Shown: positions 14,181 through 23,844 of the stretch, in pieces
Layout: the number at the start of each line of letters is the position of its first letter
How positions within the stretch are numbered: the stretch's first letter is position 1
Assembly: GCA_030068145.1 (NCBI GenBank)
Contig: JAPJBO010000518.1
Location: 97,665 to 161,664, forward strand
Source: Diplonema papillatum
Lineage: Eukaryota; Euglenozoa; Diplonemea; Diplonemida; Diplonemidae
Length of the DNA stretch: 64,000 nucleotides
Direction of reading: 5' to 3'
Translations under genes and position numbers: made by a program
The notes under the pieces: model-generated
Database searches by the model: none
Seen by the model: only the letters and a program-made list of their open reading frames with translations
What the model was told of the DNA's origin: nothing

Positions 14181-15004
14181 ACCGATTTCCCTTACCGGAG
14201 GGCCACCCCCCTTTCTTCCCGCCTTTTCGGCTGTCACCTCGAAAAGGAGCGTCTCGGTGGGCGCTGCTTCCGCGGTACCCCTTGCCGCCCTGCCGTACAC
14301 GAGACTCGGGGCCCCTGGACCGGAAGCGGGGTTTCGTCTTTTTGACCTCCTTGTCGTACTCCTCTCTGAGCTCGACAATCTCCGACGGGAAGTCGGCCCA
14401 CTTCTGGCGCTGCTCAGCCGCCGCCAGCGCCCTCGGGTTCCACCTCCGTGTGATGGCGTCCCGGATGAGGCCGGCGACGGTGTCCTGTATAGCAGGGTCC
14501 TGTATCCGTGGGACCAGCTGCCGGATCACCTCGAAGGCGCGCGTCACTTCGCGCTTGGCACTCGCCGCCCTCAGGGTCGATGGGCCCCAAACCCGCTTCG
14601 CTTCTTCAAACGCCCGCCACGGGTCGCGCAGCCACTCCGTTGGGTCTGCCAGCTCCCCCTCCGAGAACGGAGGCCTGGTGTGCCATTGGGGCTCGGGGTG
14701 GAGTGGGGGGGGCGCGCGCAGTCCTTCGCTCGCCTCGGTCCCGCGTGCCAGGTGTGCCCCTGCGCCCGGGTTGCTCGCCCCCGTTTCAGGTGCCTGCCCA
14801 ACGCCATCTTCAGAGTCCTCTCCGGTGGATTCGTCGTCGCTGTCCTCGAGGGGGGCGCCTTCCTTCTTTTCTATGAGGCGCGCCTTGACTTCCGCCTTGG
14901 ACCGCAGGCCCCTGACCTCGACGCCGAGCTCCGCGGCGACCGCTCGCAGCTCTACCAGCTTCAGGCTGGACAGGTATTCTTCCGTCACCGTCTTTTTTTG
15001 GCAT
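14176..15004 (-). pseudogene. SAP-domain gag-like protein of DIRS-like element
   Basis: The frame reads LKLVELRAVAAELGVEVRG and continues as a canonical SAP DNA-binding helix-extended-helix at the N-terminus. An acidic, Pro-rich linker follows, then a helical region around DPWRAFEEAKRVWGPSTLRA, and a basic Gly/Arg-rich tail. An ATG at about 15004 is out of frame by one base because of a run of seven A residues on this strand; six would restore MPKKTVTEEY. That suggests decay or a slippage site. The neighbour in the 3' direction is the tyrosine-recombinase fragment, so this is probably gag of the same element. A host SAP protein is the alternative. Confidence 0.6.
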
Positions 15005-15307
15005 GTTTTCCAAGTGTGGGCAAGCGAGGGGTGAAGTTACGATGTTTTCGGGATAGCGACGGGGTTATTCAACCTGTAACGAGTGTTAGGTATTCGTCGG
15101 ATATATTGATCTTCTAAGATCTGCGATCTTATACGACAAAAAAAAAAATGCAACTGCCAGAGGAGGACCTTCGTGCCTACCTGGCGCCGTCGTGTAACGC
15201 TGTGGATCCTCTTCTTCTTTGCGACTGCGGCCTGCGGCAGCGGCTAACGTTGGTGACGGGCAGCTGCAGCGTGTTCCATTGAACTAACGGCACGGGTGTG
15301 ACGTCGT

Positions 15308-15766
15308 TCAGGCGGTCCTTCTTTCTTTCCGCCCTTCATCCGGCCGCGAAACGTGCGCAGTGTGAGAATCCCGTCCATCACGGTGTAGATACCGTGGTCT
15401 ATCCTGGTCTATCTCTATGCCGAAGAGCTCCATAGAATTGCTTGAGGAGTTGTCTATCACGGCCTGGCCAATGTTGCAAACGCGCCCACTACCACCACCA
15501 CTACCAGGCATCGCAACGACGCGAGCAACAGCGCCGCAGAAAGGCGAAGACTCACCAGTGCCTGCCACACCCGGAGATGACTCGAAGGAACGCCACCACC
15601 AGGGCAAGACCGGCAGCAACCACAGTGCGAGAGGCCAACCACACCTCGAGCAGCACACCCGAAGATGCACCACTCCGGTACGCGGGCGGGAGAGCGCCAG
15701 CCTCGCCAGTGACACTGTCGCCAGCAAGGAAAACAGCGGCGCCAGTAAAACGAAGACGAGGGTCAT
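15308..15766 (-). CDS. Small predicted membrane protein
   Basis: About 152 residues from ATG 15766, beginning MTLVFVLLAPLFSLLATVSL. That stretch is a strong N-terminal hydrophobic segment (signal peptide or membrane anchor). A second hydrophobic stretch, WPLALWLLPVLPWWW, lies around residues 45-60, then a Gly/Ser-rich linker and a charged C-terminus. No family was recognised. The 100 bp over and upstream of the start codon is repeated in inverted orientation at 47214-47313, which raises the possibility that the ORF is part of a repeat. Function unknown. Confidence 0.35.
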   Translation of the reverse strand: MTLVFVLLAPLFSLLATVSLARLALSRPRTGVVHLRVCCSRCGWPLALWLLPVLPWWWRSFESSPGVAGTGESSPFCGAVARVVAMPGSGGGSGRVCNIGQAVIDNSSSNSMELFGIEIDQDRPRYLHRDGRDSHTAHVSRPDEGRKERRTA

Positions 15767-15860
15767 GTGCCAATGAAAATGCAAAAGTCACGACCGTTCC
15801 TCTCCCACGGACTCGTTCCAGATCCGAGTTAGCATACTCGTATGCGCTCGATCAAATGGC
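15761..15860. repeat. 100-bp segment, inverted copy at 47214-47313
   Basis: Reading from GGTCATGTGCCAATG to GATCAAATGG, this is almost identical to the reverse complement of 47214-47313. It overlaps the start of the small membrane-protein ORF here and lies upstream of the SPRY gene pieces there. Confidence 0.85.
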
Positions 15861-16038
15861 AAAAAAGGCAATCGAGCAAAGCTATCGGTCGTAGAGACCC
15901 GTGAAATCGAAGGCGGGGCTTGCAGAAGCGTGCACACCGGCGAGGAAGGGAAAGGACGCAGAGCGACCGCGAACACGATGATTCGAATGAGTGCAGACGC
16001 CAGAAGCACGACACGGTGCGATCGAAGAGGTGAGCCAC

Positions 16039-16344
16039 CTAGTGACTAGTGCAGGCCACTGCTGCAGATATTGTGTATTCTGACCTCAAGTTGGCCCATA
16101 GCTTATCCCCAACTTTCGTGCCCACTACCGCGTACCGCTGCCTCACCCATTCTAAACCCTGCACGATCTTGCGCCGTGTAAGCTCGTGCGTGATGCTGTT
16201 GAACATTTCAGGACATGAACCGGACAACTCACGCCAGATTCGGGCCTTCTCAGTCTCTGAACACAGAGATACAACAAACCCGATTGGGTCAGCTCCTGCG
16301 AGCTTCTCCAGAAAGGCTCTCGTCGCTTTGAAGCGTCTCTTCAT
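16039..16344 (-). CDS. Hypothetical protein or exon
   Basis: A 101-residue ORF from ATG 16344 (MKRRFKATRAFLEKLAGADP) to a stop at 16039, open further upstream to 16416. It is charged and helical, with no recognised motif. It lies on the same strand 420 bp downstream of the J-like ORF and could be its last exon or a separate gene. No clear splice pair was found to decide. Composition looks coding rather than repeat-like. Confidence 0.35.
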   Translation of the reverse strand: MKRRFKATRAFLEKLAGADPIGFVVSLCSETEKARIWRELSGSCPEMFNSITHELTRRKIVQGLEWVRQRYAVVGTKVGDKLWANLRSEYTISAAVACTSH

Positions 16345-16765
16345 GATGCCCGATGACCTATCGTACTTCGTATACGTCTTGCCTCGCGAATTCTTCAACC
16401 GGTGTTTCGACAACACGCATTCCCGAGTCGCGCATTATAAGAATTTGTTCAGTTCCTTTGGTGGGTGGGTGCTGCGTCAAAGTCATTGTACAGGCGCTAC
16501 CCTACCTGGGGCCTCAAAATCCAGAAAAACAGCGTTTTGTGCTCAAAAAAAGGCTCGCCGAGAGCATACGAGCTCGAAATCGGCCCGCAAACATGGTTTT
16601 TGGGGGGGGGTGTAGGTCCTATACCCCAGTTGCCCAGTATCTTACTATGCCAGAAAACATCTGCCCAAACCCCCCCCTCCAGTGCTGATGCTACCACGGT
16701 ACACCATAGTCCCTTAGGGATGAACCAGCTTAAACTATGGCTAGGCTGGTCGTCCTTTCTTTCGA

Positions 16766-17602
16766 CTAGCGGGACCTTGTGCAGGCAAGGAGCTCCAGTT
16801 CTTCCTTGGTGTGCGACAGTGTGCAGTGCGTTCCTGGTGTGAACCCGATCTTTACCTTGACAAAATGCAAACACTTCAAAGACAAACATTCCAAAAGCTT
16901 CAAGGCCTCGCAACTCGGTGGGGGGGGGATGCAGCATACGTCCTCGATAATCTGCGTCGAAAAGGGCCCGCAAAGGTCGTCCATCGTAGTGACTACGGGC
17001 ATCTGCTTGAGTGTCTGTTTCTTCTGCAAATCCCAGTAACTCCACCGGGATACGATATCGACGAGTCCCAGGCCGGGAGTATTCTTGTGCGCTTTATTAT
17101 GGATGTCTCTGTCACCGTACACCAATTTTACGAAGCTTATTGTGTCGCCACGACTCTTCGGTTCTTCAGAACGTGGTGTTTGTGACTCGTCGGAACACTG
17201 GAAGGCGTCCCAGCAACTGTTGATGCGCGAAACCACTTGGCTGATCAATTGTTTATCGTCTTCCGTAAGTCCCAGCCCCTGCAGCTTGTCTATATGGAAC
17301 TGCTTCAGCAGCGTTTGACGCTTCTTCTTCAAGTGAATGAGGTCGCGGTCCATAACTGAAGAGAACAACACCCCTTCAAGATCTCTCCGCGGACTGCCAC
17401 CCGTTGGGGCATCGCAGATCCGCCGACTCTCTTTTAGAAGTTGTTCGACCGTCGCCATCTTGTCAGACTGTTTTTCCCCCTCTCCCAACGAAATCAAGAC
17501 TTTTTCAGCCTGAGAGAGTACAGTTGTTGTGTCCACCCCAAAACTATGCCGCCCCGGCGGCGTGCGCAATGGCACTCTGCTTGCACAGAGTCCTTGCAAC
17601 AT
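16766..17602 (-). CDS. J-domain-like protein with altered HPD motif
   Basis: About 278 residues from ATG 17602; an internal ATG at 17458 has a better start context (AAGATGGCG). Around residues 88-136 the protein reads LKKKRQTLLKQFHIDKLQG and then ISQVVSRINSCWDAF. This fits helix II, loop and helix III of a J domain, close to auxilin-type J domains, but the invariant HPD that stimulates Hsp70 is HID. The remainder has no recognised domain; a Pro/Cys stretch (CCIPPPPSC) lies near residue 235. If the assignment is right the protein may be a J-like scaffold unable to activate Hsp70. Exon boundaries are uncertain. Confidence 0.45.
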   Translation of the reverse strand: MLQGLCASRVPLRTPPGRHSFGVDTTTVLSQAEKVLISLGEGEKQSDKMATVEQLLKESRRICDAPTGGSPRRDLEGVLFSSVMDRDLIHLKKKRQTLLKQFHIDKLQGLGLTEDDKQLISQVVSRINSCWDAFQCSDESQTPRSEEPKSRGDTISFVKLVYGDRDIHNKAHKNTPGLGLVDIVSRWSYWDLQKKQTLKQMPVVTTMDDLCGPFSTQIIEDVCCIPPPPSCEALKLLECLSLKCLHFVKVKIGFTPGTHCTLSHTKEELELLACTRSR

Positions 17603-17814
17603 CTTCACTGCTGGTTTCTGGAACGAATAGACCACACTGCGTCGCACAATGCCCCGCGTTGTGCGATGCTTGTTCTCGGACCCAGAATTTCAAACAGAGC
17701 GTCGATCGGGCTTTGCACCGCCCCATTCTCATTCAAACCGATTGCACTCGATCAACGATAATTAGCAAGCCAATCATCATCGAATCACGAGTCCTACGCC
17801 GTCTGAGAGATTAG

Positions 17815-18259
17815 ATTTTCAAGCGACACTCAACTGCTGATGGGCATGGGCGAACCCAGCCCGCTAATGCGTTCGACGACCATCGTGATTCGGTCCTTTT
17901 ACCACACATCAGAATCCTGCCGGGTAGCAGTGTGTCGCGCACACTCGTGGCACTCGGATCCTCGAGAGTAGGCTCGTCACATACGCGTTGTGTACCAATA
18001 CCGAGAGTGGATGGTGGGTGGTGTGTACACATCCACAAGCATGGTGCAACGTAGTACCAGCACATCCCTGATATCTACGAGGTGATTGTAGCGAGGTGCT
18101 GTGGATACCACCAGCATACCACGATACCACGATGGATGGGTTGTGTGTACACACCCATGAGCATGGTGTAGGAGTTCTGGATTTATATTGCATCCAGCGG
18201 TTTCGTGCCGGTTCGCATGACTGACCACCCAGCGGCACAGAAACACCGGGCGGCCGCTC
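17815..18259. other. Intergenic, imperfect local duplication
   Basis: Two stretches near 18000-18060 and 18110-18170 share GTGTGTACACATCCACAAGC-like sequence with CATGGTG. No gene was recognised. Confidence 0.4.
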
Positions 18260-18955
18260 GGAGTCAGGTAGTGAAGGGGGTGGAAACATCTCGCGCACTT
18301 TCGTTCTCGTCTAGAGGGTCCGGTGTGTTATAGTCTCCGGTCGGCCATTGAGGCTCGGATTCAGGTAGTGAAGGGGTGTAAACATTTTCGCACACCTTCC
18401 CTCTCGTCTAGAGGGTCCGGTAGATTATCCAGTTGGCCATTGAGGCTCGGATTCAGGTAGTGAAGGGGTGTAAACATTTTCGCACACCTTCCCTCTCGTC
18501 TAGAGGGTCCGGTAGATTCTCCGGTCGGCCATTGAGGCTCGGATTCTGGTAGTGAAGGGGTGTAAACATTTTCGCGCAAACATCTCCGCACACCTTCCCT
18601 CTCGTCTAGAGGGTTCGGTAGATTCTCCGGTCGGCCATTGAGGCTCGGTGAAGTAGTGTAAACATCTCCGCACACCTTCCCTCTCGTCTAGAGGGTCCGG
18701 TAGATTCTCCGGTCGGCCATTGAGGCTCGGATTCAGGTAGTGAAGGGGTGTAAACATTTTCGCACACCTTCCCTCTCGTCTAGAGGGTCCGGTAGATTCT
18801 CCGGTTGGCCATTGAGGCTCGGTGAAGTAGTGTAAACATCTCCGCACACCTTTCCCCTCGTCTAGAGGGTCCGGTAGATTCTCCGGTTGGCCATTGAGGC
18901 TCGGTGAAGTAGTGTAAACATCTCCGCACACCTTTCCCCTCGTCTAAACGACACG
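18260..18955. repeat. 82/92-bp minisatellite
   Basis: Eight tandem units are anchored on CTCGTCTAGAGGGTCCGG. The CTAG sites fall at 18311, 18408, 18500, 18606, 18688, 18780, 18862 and 18944, giving spacings of 97, 92, 106, 82, 92, 82 and 82 bp. The short unit lacks the ATTCAGGT...AAGGGG segment. Minus-strand reading is open over several units but changes frame with unit type, so it is treated as non-coding satellite. Confidence 0.9.
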
Positions 18956-19497
18956 CCTTGAGTCGACCTCGTGAGGAATCACGAGACCACCGATTCGCTG
19001 CACCGGAGGTCATTCTACCACTCTCACTTCGTTTGCTGGGCTCTTTTTTGAGCCAGCAGATGATGCGTTGCGCACGAGGAAACGGAGTGAATGATTTCTG
19101 AGGGCTATTGAGTGTTTCTGATGAGGAGAGCCGTGCAGTATGGGATAAGGTGGACATACTTGTGTAAACGACACCTTCCATCAGATATCAAAAAATGAAA
19201 AGGCGCAGATGAATGAGCCAATCAGCTTGGAAAAGCATGGCAGAGCGTGTACGCAAATAAGTGGTTTACACCAAACCAAGCACACGCACGCACATCGCTT
19301 CAGAGATTACGAATCTCGGAACCGACAGCATGAATGTTTGCCACCTCTACAGGTGTGCGGCAATGTGTAGCTATCCAGTGACACAAGGACGGTGCTCTGT
19401 AACGAAGCAGTGACACGTTGCCTCCGATGGCTTGGTGCTTCCCGCTTGACAGTGAGGATTGTCAACGCAATACACGCGAGAAACACGCTGTATGCCG
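18956..19497. other. Spacer downstream of zinc-finger gene
   Basis: Nothing was recognised between the minisatellite and the stop codon of the zinc-finger/coiled-coil gene. Confidence 0.5.
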
Positions 19498-22443
19498 CTA
19501 CACTTTGCAAAATGTCAGCAAACGCGTTGCGTCGGCCGAGACCACTTCCAAGCACTGCAAGTCACTCAGTGGGTCTGGGCACTTGTGAAGGGGTGCCTCG
19601 TGAACGGGCGAGGTGCAATCGTTCAGGATGAGGAGCAGTTGGGCGACCTGCCGCTGTGCGGCTTGCGACCGCTCACGTCCTTCTCCTTGCGAAGAGCTAC
19701 GGTGTTTGTCTGTGGCTTGCGGAGGGCACTTCTGACTCCTTGAAGCAGGATCCGGTGGGGGAAGAGCAGAGGGCGGCTGCACCGCAGGAGGCAGCTGCGA
19801 ATCACCGCTCGCGCGGTCTCTGCCAGACTTGCTTCGCGCCTGCTCCTGTGGGCTGGAGAATACGAGTTCAGCGCGGAGAATGGCTTTCAGCTGATTCCGG
19901 GTGCCGCATAGCTCGGTCTTCACTGTTTCCATGCGCTCTCTGAGGGTTCGGCTGCACTGGCTCCGGAGCGTGTTCACGTGCGTGGAAAGATGGCTCACCG
20001 ACACTTTGATCGCTTCCGTGAGAAGCCTGCCCTTCCTCTCTATCGCGTCCACCAAAACAGCCGCCTTTTCGTTCCCCTGTTTCAGCACGAGCTTCAACTG
20101 CTCCATCGCACCCGTCAACACGTCCATCCGCCGTTGCAAAACCCCCCGTTTCCGGTCGACTCTGGCGCTCAGCACCGGAACGGCGCGTGTCAGTTCGTGG
20201 ACACCCTCCCCCGGGAAGTCCTCGGCGTCCAGGTCCGCCGGCGCGGAGGTATCCGTCGCGGGGGGCTCCGGGCTCTCCGGAAAGAAGGGATCCGACCACC
20301 GCTTCGCTTCGTGGATGTTTTCGAAGAGGCGGGCGGCGGAGCGCTGGTCGCGCTCGCCGGGGGGGGTACGGCCTTCCCCGCGGATGCGCGTTGATGGAGA
20401 GCTGTGGGTTCTTCCCAGGAGGCATCGCCCGCACAGCAGCGCTCCGTTGGCCATGTCCAAGTACGCGTAGCAGCTTTCCGGATGCGCAGGGCACGGCATC
20501 TGCAATAGCCCGAGCAGGGCCGTTGCTTGCTGGCTGGTTGCTTCCGCTTTCGGCGCATCGTCGTTCGGTCGGCACGGGTAACTTGCTTTCAAACAGTGCT
20601 TGGACGGCATCCGAGGTGAACGTGCATCGACCGGATTCTGTGGTTGACAAGGTATCACGCTCGAGAACAGTGGTCCCCAAGGCCATATCCTACAGAAGCC
20701 CTAAATTTCTTGAGCCAGTCCACCCCTGTTTCCTCGAAGTGCGCCGAATTGCCTGCTGCTGTGGCAAAGCATGACACATCACGTGCGAAGAGATAACCGC
20801 GACGCCGGCGATGCAGATTATCGCCACAGATTCGTTGCATTTTAACCCGAACTGCTGCTGTCGATCACAGTCGTAGTATACAAACGCCGTTGGTAACACA
20901 AAACCGTACACCGCGAGGGTAGGAAGTGGAAAGGGAAACTAAGGTTTTCGTTGACCGCACTGCCCTGGACCCAAATCCTGGACGTGGCAAATTGGCAAAT
21001 GATCATGATCAGAAGGTCCTACTGGGGGCGGTTCAGTTTCTCACACACTGCATGTGGCTAAAAATACTCGACGTCACTGCTTTGACTCCGAATGGAAGGG
21101 AGGAAATACAGAGGTAGAGGGACAAATACAATACAAACACAATCTGAATTGTCCTTCGCTTACATGTGTTGTTTTCTCACTCAGGACTTTTGACCTGTTG
21201 TGTTTGTGTGTCTTGTCGTGTAGGGGTAGACGCGCATGACCTCACATCCGTTCAACACGCGGTTCGGTAGTTACAGCACTTGGGATCCCTTCGGCTCTTA
21301 GTCTGGATGCTTTTGTCGAGCATTTCCTTCAGAAAGCTGGCGCGTATGTAAAAGAAATACTCGAGGGACTGCCTCGTGCTCATTTCGAAGGAGGCTAGAG
21401 GGGGAGAAAACAAGACAACTACAAGTGGGTCTTTTTTGTTGAACGCTTACGCCCGCCACTAAACCCAGATTTGCCTGTGTTTCGTGTGGGCTACAGCACA
21501 TTCACCTCACCTTTGAGATTTTGCAACTGGCAGTCTCCTCAAGTATTTCCTACAAAGCGGGTGCTTATACAAAGAAAACAACGTGCTTCCCGTCCGAACA
21601 GCATACCAAAGCCCAGCTGGAGGGCGTCTGCTCCAGGGCGCCACCGCTCGCGCCGCCGCGGAAGGCCGACGGCAGCAGCAGGTGGCGGGTCGCGGTTTTG
21701 CCCGCCGCCGCCGCGGCGGCGGAGCTGCCGACGCTCGCCAGGCGCAGAAGATACTCGGGCACCGCGTCCTCGGCCGCGACCGCCAAGCAGGACACGCAGC
21801 TGCCGGGCCGAGTCGGGTGCGGGCAGTCGGTGCAGACCTTGCCGTTCTTCACCGAGCAGAGCAGCAGCGCGAGGCCGCCTTTCGTGAACTTCAAAGTGTC
21901 CACTGGCACGTCGCCGGCCCCTCTGTGGACGAACGGCAAGTACACTGCAGGCCCCACCGGTCCATTACGCACGGGCAACCCTCTATTGCACCAAGAAACG
22001 CACTCTTCGACGGTGCCGCCGGTGAACTTGTACACAGCTGACGGGGACACCCCAGCCGTGTCACAAAGGGGGGACCCGCAGGCGGAGCGCTGGTGGTGGT
22101 GGAGGTGGACTTCTTGGACCGTGTCGACGACGATTTCCGTGGCGGGATCGTCGCTGTGCAGGAACCGCGAAGCCAGCCGGGTGACCTCTGAGTAGGCGGC
22201 GCTCGAGGGCTCCAACGGGGAGAAGGACGCCAGGACGGGGGCTTGCCCAATGGGCGGCTCCAGCATCTTCGCGTGGGTGCGCCGGTTGGCCGCAGCGCCC
22301 GTCGAAGGCCGGCACGCCTGCTTGCCGTGGTGCGGGGTTCGCGTTGTCTGCGGCCGCGTCAGCTTGTACTTTTCCTCGCCGTTGCTGCGGCGGCCCCCGG
22401 GGGCCTGGCTGAACATCGCGCTGCCATTGCCCCAGCCCACCAT
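19498..22443 (-). CDS. Zinc-finger/coiled-coil protein (B-box-like), two exons
   Basis: Proposed exons are 22443-21607 and 20637-19498, 658 residues in total. The 969-bp intron has donor TTG/GTATGC and acceptor CCACAG/AAT, phase 0. Exon 1 starts MVGWGNGSAMFSQAPGGRRS and carries a Cys cluster (CSVKNGKVCTDCPHP and GSCVSC). Exon 2 carries CPAHPESCYAYLDMANGALL followed by CGRC, a B-box-like C-x2-H...C-x2-C zinc site. A long helical coiled-coil region of about 110 residues follows (around LSARVDRKRGVLQRRMDVL), then a Pro/Ser-rich tail. The order zinc finger then coiled coil resembles TRIM/RBCC proteins, but no RING is seen. Joining the exons is inference; each could be a separate gene. The intron is filled by family-1 and family-2 repeats. 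Confidence 0.55.
20765..20850. repeat. 86-bp dispersed repeat (family 4)
   Basis: From AAAGCATGACACATCACGTG to CGTTGCATTTTAACCC it matches 31239-31326 closely. The end motif CGCCACAGATTC-TTGCATT is also found, inverted, at about 44284-44312 and 58403-58433. Confidence 0.75.
20946..21352 (+). repeat. Family-2 interspersed repeat, long copy
   Basis: Begins TCGTTGACCGCACTGCCCTG, continues CAAATGATCATGATCAGAAG, ACTCGACGTCACTGCTTTGA and GACTTTTGACCTGTTGTGTT, and ends GTCGAGCATTTCCTTCAGAA then GCTGGCGCGTATGTAAAAGA. A family-1 copy follows with no gap. The whole composite lies within the intron of the zinc-finger gene. Confidence 0.8.
21356..21583 (+). repeat. Family-1 interspersed repeat, full copy
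   Basis: Left terminus AATACTCGAGGGACTGCC, internal GGAGGCTAGAGGGGGAGAAA and TTTTTTGTTGAACGCTTACG, right terminus GGCAGTCTCCTCAAGTATTT, then the conserved tail GCGGGTGCTTATACAAAG. Left and right termini are inverted repeats. It lies about 20 bp from the donor of the zinc-finger gene intron. Confidence 0.85.
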
Positions 22444-22445
22444 GT

Positions 22446-23370
22446 GTGGGTGTGTACGTGTGCGTGGATGTGTATTTTTGCTTTCTGCAAGAGGAGTGGC
22501 AGACGGCCTGTATATTGTTGTGTTGTGGTTCTGCAACGGAGTGACAGACGGTTTGAACATCTAGATGTGCTTTCTGCAAAAGGAGTGGCGGACGGCCTGA
22601 CCATCCTGTGTTGCGGAAGGGCGCGGGGAGGGGGGCTTGCTCAACGGGGGGGCTCCAGCATCTTCGCGACGGGCAGCGCCCGTCGAAGGCCGGCACGCCT
22701 GCTTGCCGTGGTGCGGGGTTCGCGTCTGCACGGAGTGTCTTGTGCAAAAGGATGTTCGAATATCTTGTGTGTATTGCTTTGTGCAAAAGGAGTGGCGGAT
22801 GGCCTGACCATCCTGTGTTGCTGAAGGACGCGGGGAGGGGGGCTTGTTCAACGGGGCGGCTCCAGCATCTTCGCGTGGGTGCGCCGGTTGGCCGCAGCGC
22901 CCGTCGAAGGCCGGCACGCCTGCTTGCCGTGGTGCGGGGTTCGCATCGTCTGCGGCCGCGGCTGCTTGTACTTTTCCTCGCCGTTGCTGCGGCGGCCCCC
23001 GGGGGCCTGGCTAAACATCGCGCTGCCATTGCCCCAGCCCACCATATATGCTTTCTGCAAGAGGAGTGGCAGACGGCCTGTACATTGTTGTGTTGTCGGA
23101 GTGACAGACGGTTTGCCCATCTTCATTTCACTTCTGCAAAAGGATGTGTTGCGGGTTTTGCAACGACCTGCATGGAGTGTCAGACGGTTTGAATATGCTG
23201 TGTGTATTGCTTTCTCAATAAAAGGAGTAGCAGACGGCATGACCATCCTGTGTTGCTGAAGGACACGGGGAGGGGGGCTTGCTCAACGGGGGGGCTCCAG
23301 CATCTTCGGTTGGCCGCAGCGCCCGTCGAAGGCCGGCATGCCTGCTTGCCGTGGTGCGGGGTTTCAGGCC
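22446..23370. repeat. Broken copies of zinc-finger gene exon 1 with spacer repeat
   Basis: Exon-1 sequence (native 22245-22443) recurs at about 22640-22725 (part), 22850-23047 (almost complete, including the start region) and 23285-23365 (part). Copies are joined by a spacer of the type CTTTCTGCAAAAGGAGTGGC then GACGGCCTGACCATCCTGTG, present about six times. Copies carry indels that shift frame, so they are treated as pseudo-exons. Both strands stay open over long stretches because of the repeats. Confidence 0.75.
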
Positions 23371-23844
23371 TCAAGCCCAGCACTCGTTCGGGGTCCAATC
23401 AGTTTTTAGAAGTTGCGCGCGGACTACGAAATGGATGGAATTGACGAAGGCGGAGCGCAAGAAACTGGACGGACGATGCGCTGAAGACGGGGAGTGTGGG
23501 TGCGGTGTCGCGAAGGAGGATGCAGAAACTGCGAGCAGCGTCCGAAGCCAATGCGGAAGCGAAAAAAAAACAAGAAGAGAACCCCAACTCGAGTGTGAGA
23601 GGAGTAGATTTGCTTTTCATTTTTTTTTCTTGAAAGTATGCCCAATACTGCAGGGAATAGTTGACTAGACCTCTTGAGTTTGTGCTGACCACGAATTGGG
23701 GAGTCGGGAGAACCTACAAAGCCAAAAGCAGGACCGACCGTTCGTGAGAAAAAGCGAAGAATAAAAACACCTTTTTTCCATCTATCTTTGTCAAGAGCTG
23801 CAACTCAACTATTCCCCGTTCTTTTTCAGTTTCATTTTTTTTCG
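23371..23844. other. Intergenic, no gene recognised
   Basis: Short ORFs only; A/T runs from 23560 to 23640. Confidence 0.4.

Noticed and set aside
18361-18931. Repeat-protein ORFs in the minisatellite
   Set aside because: Frame changes with unit length; no start codon or flanking coding sequence supports a gene.
18260-18955. Possible CRISPR array
   Set aside because: Units are contiguous without unique spacers, and the region is eukaryotic.
21521-23259. Plus-strand ORFs across the zinc-finger exon and its copies
   Set aside because: Antisense to the better-supported minus-strand exon; kept open by the repeats.
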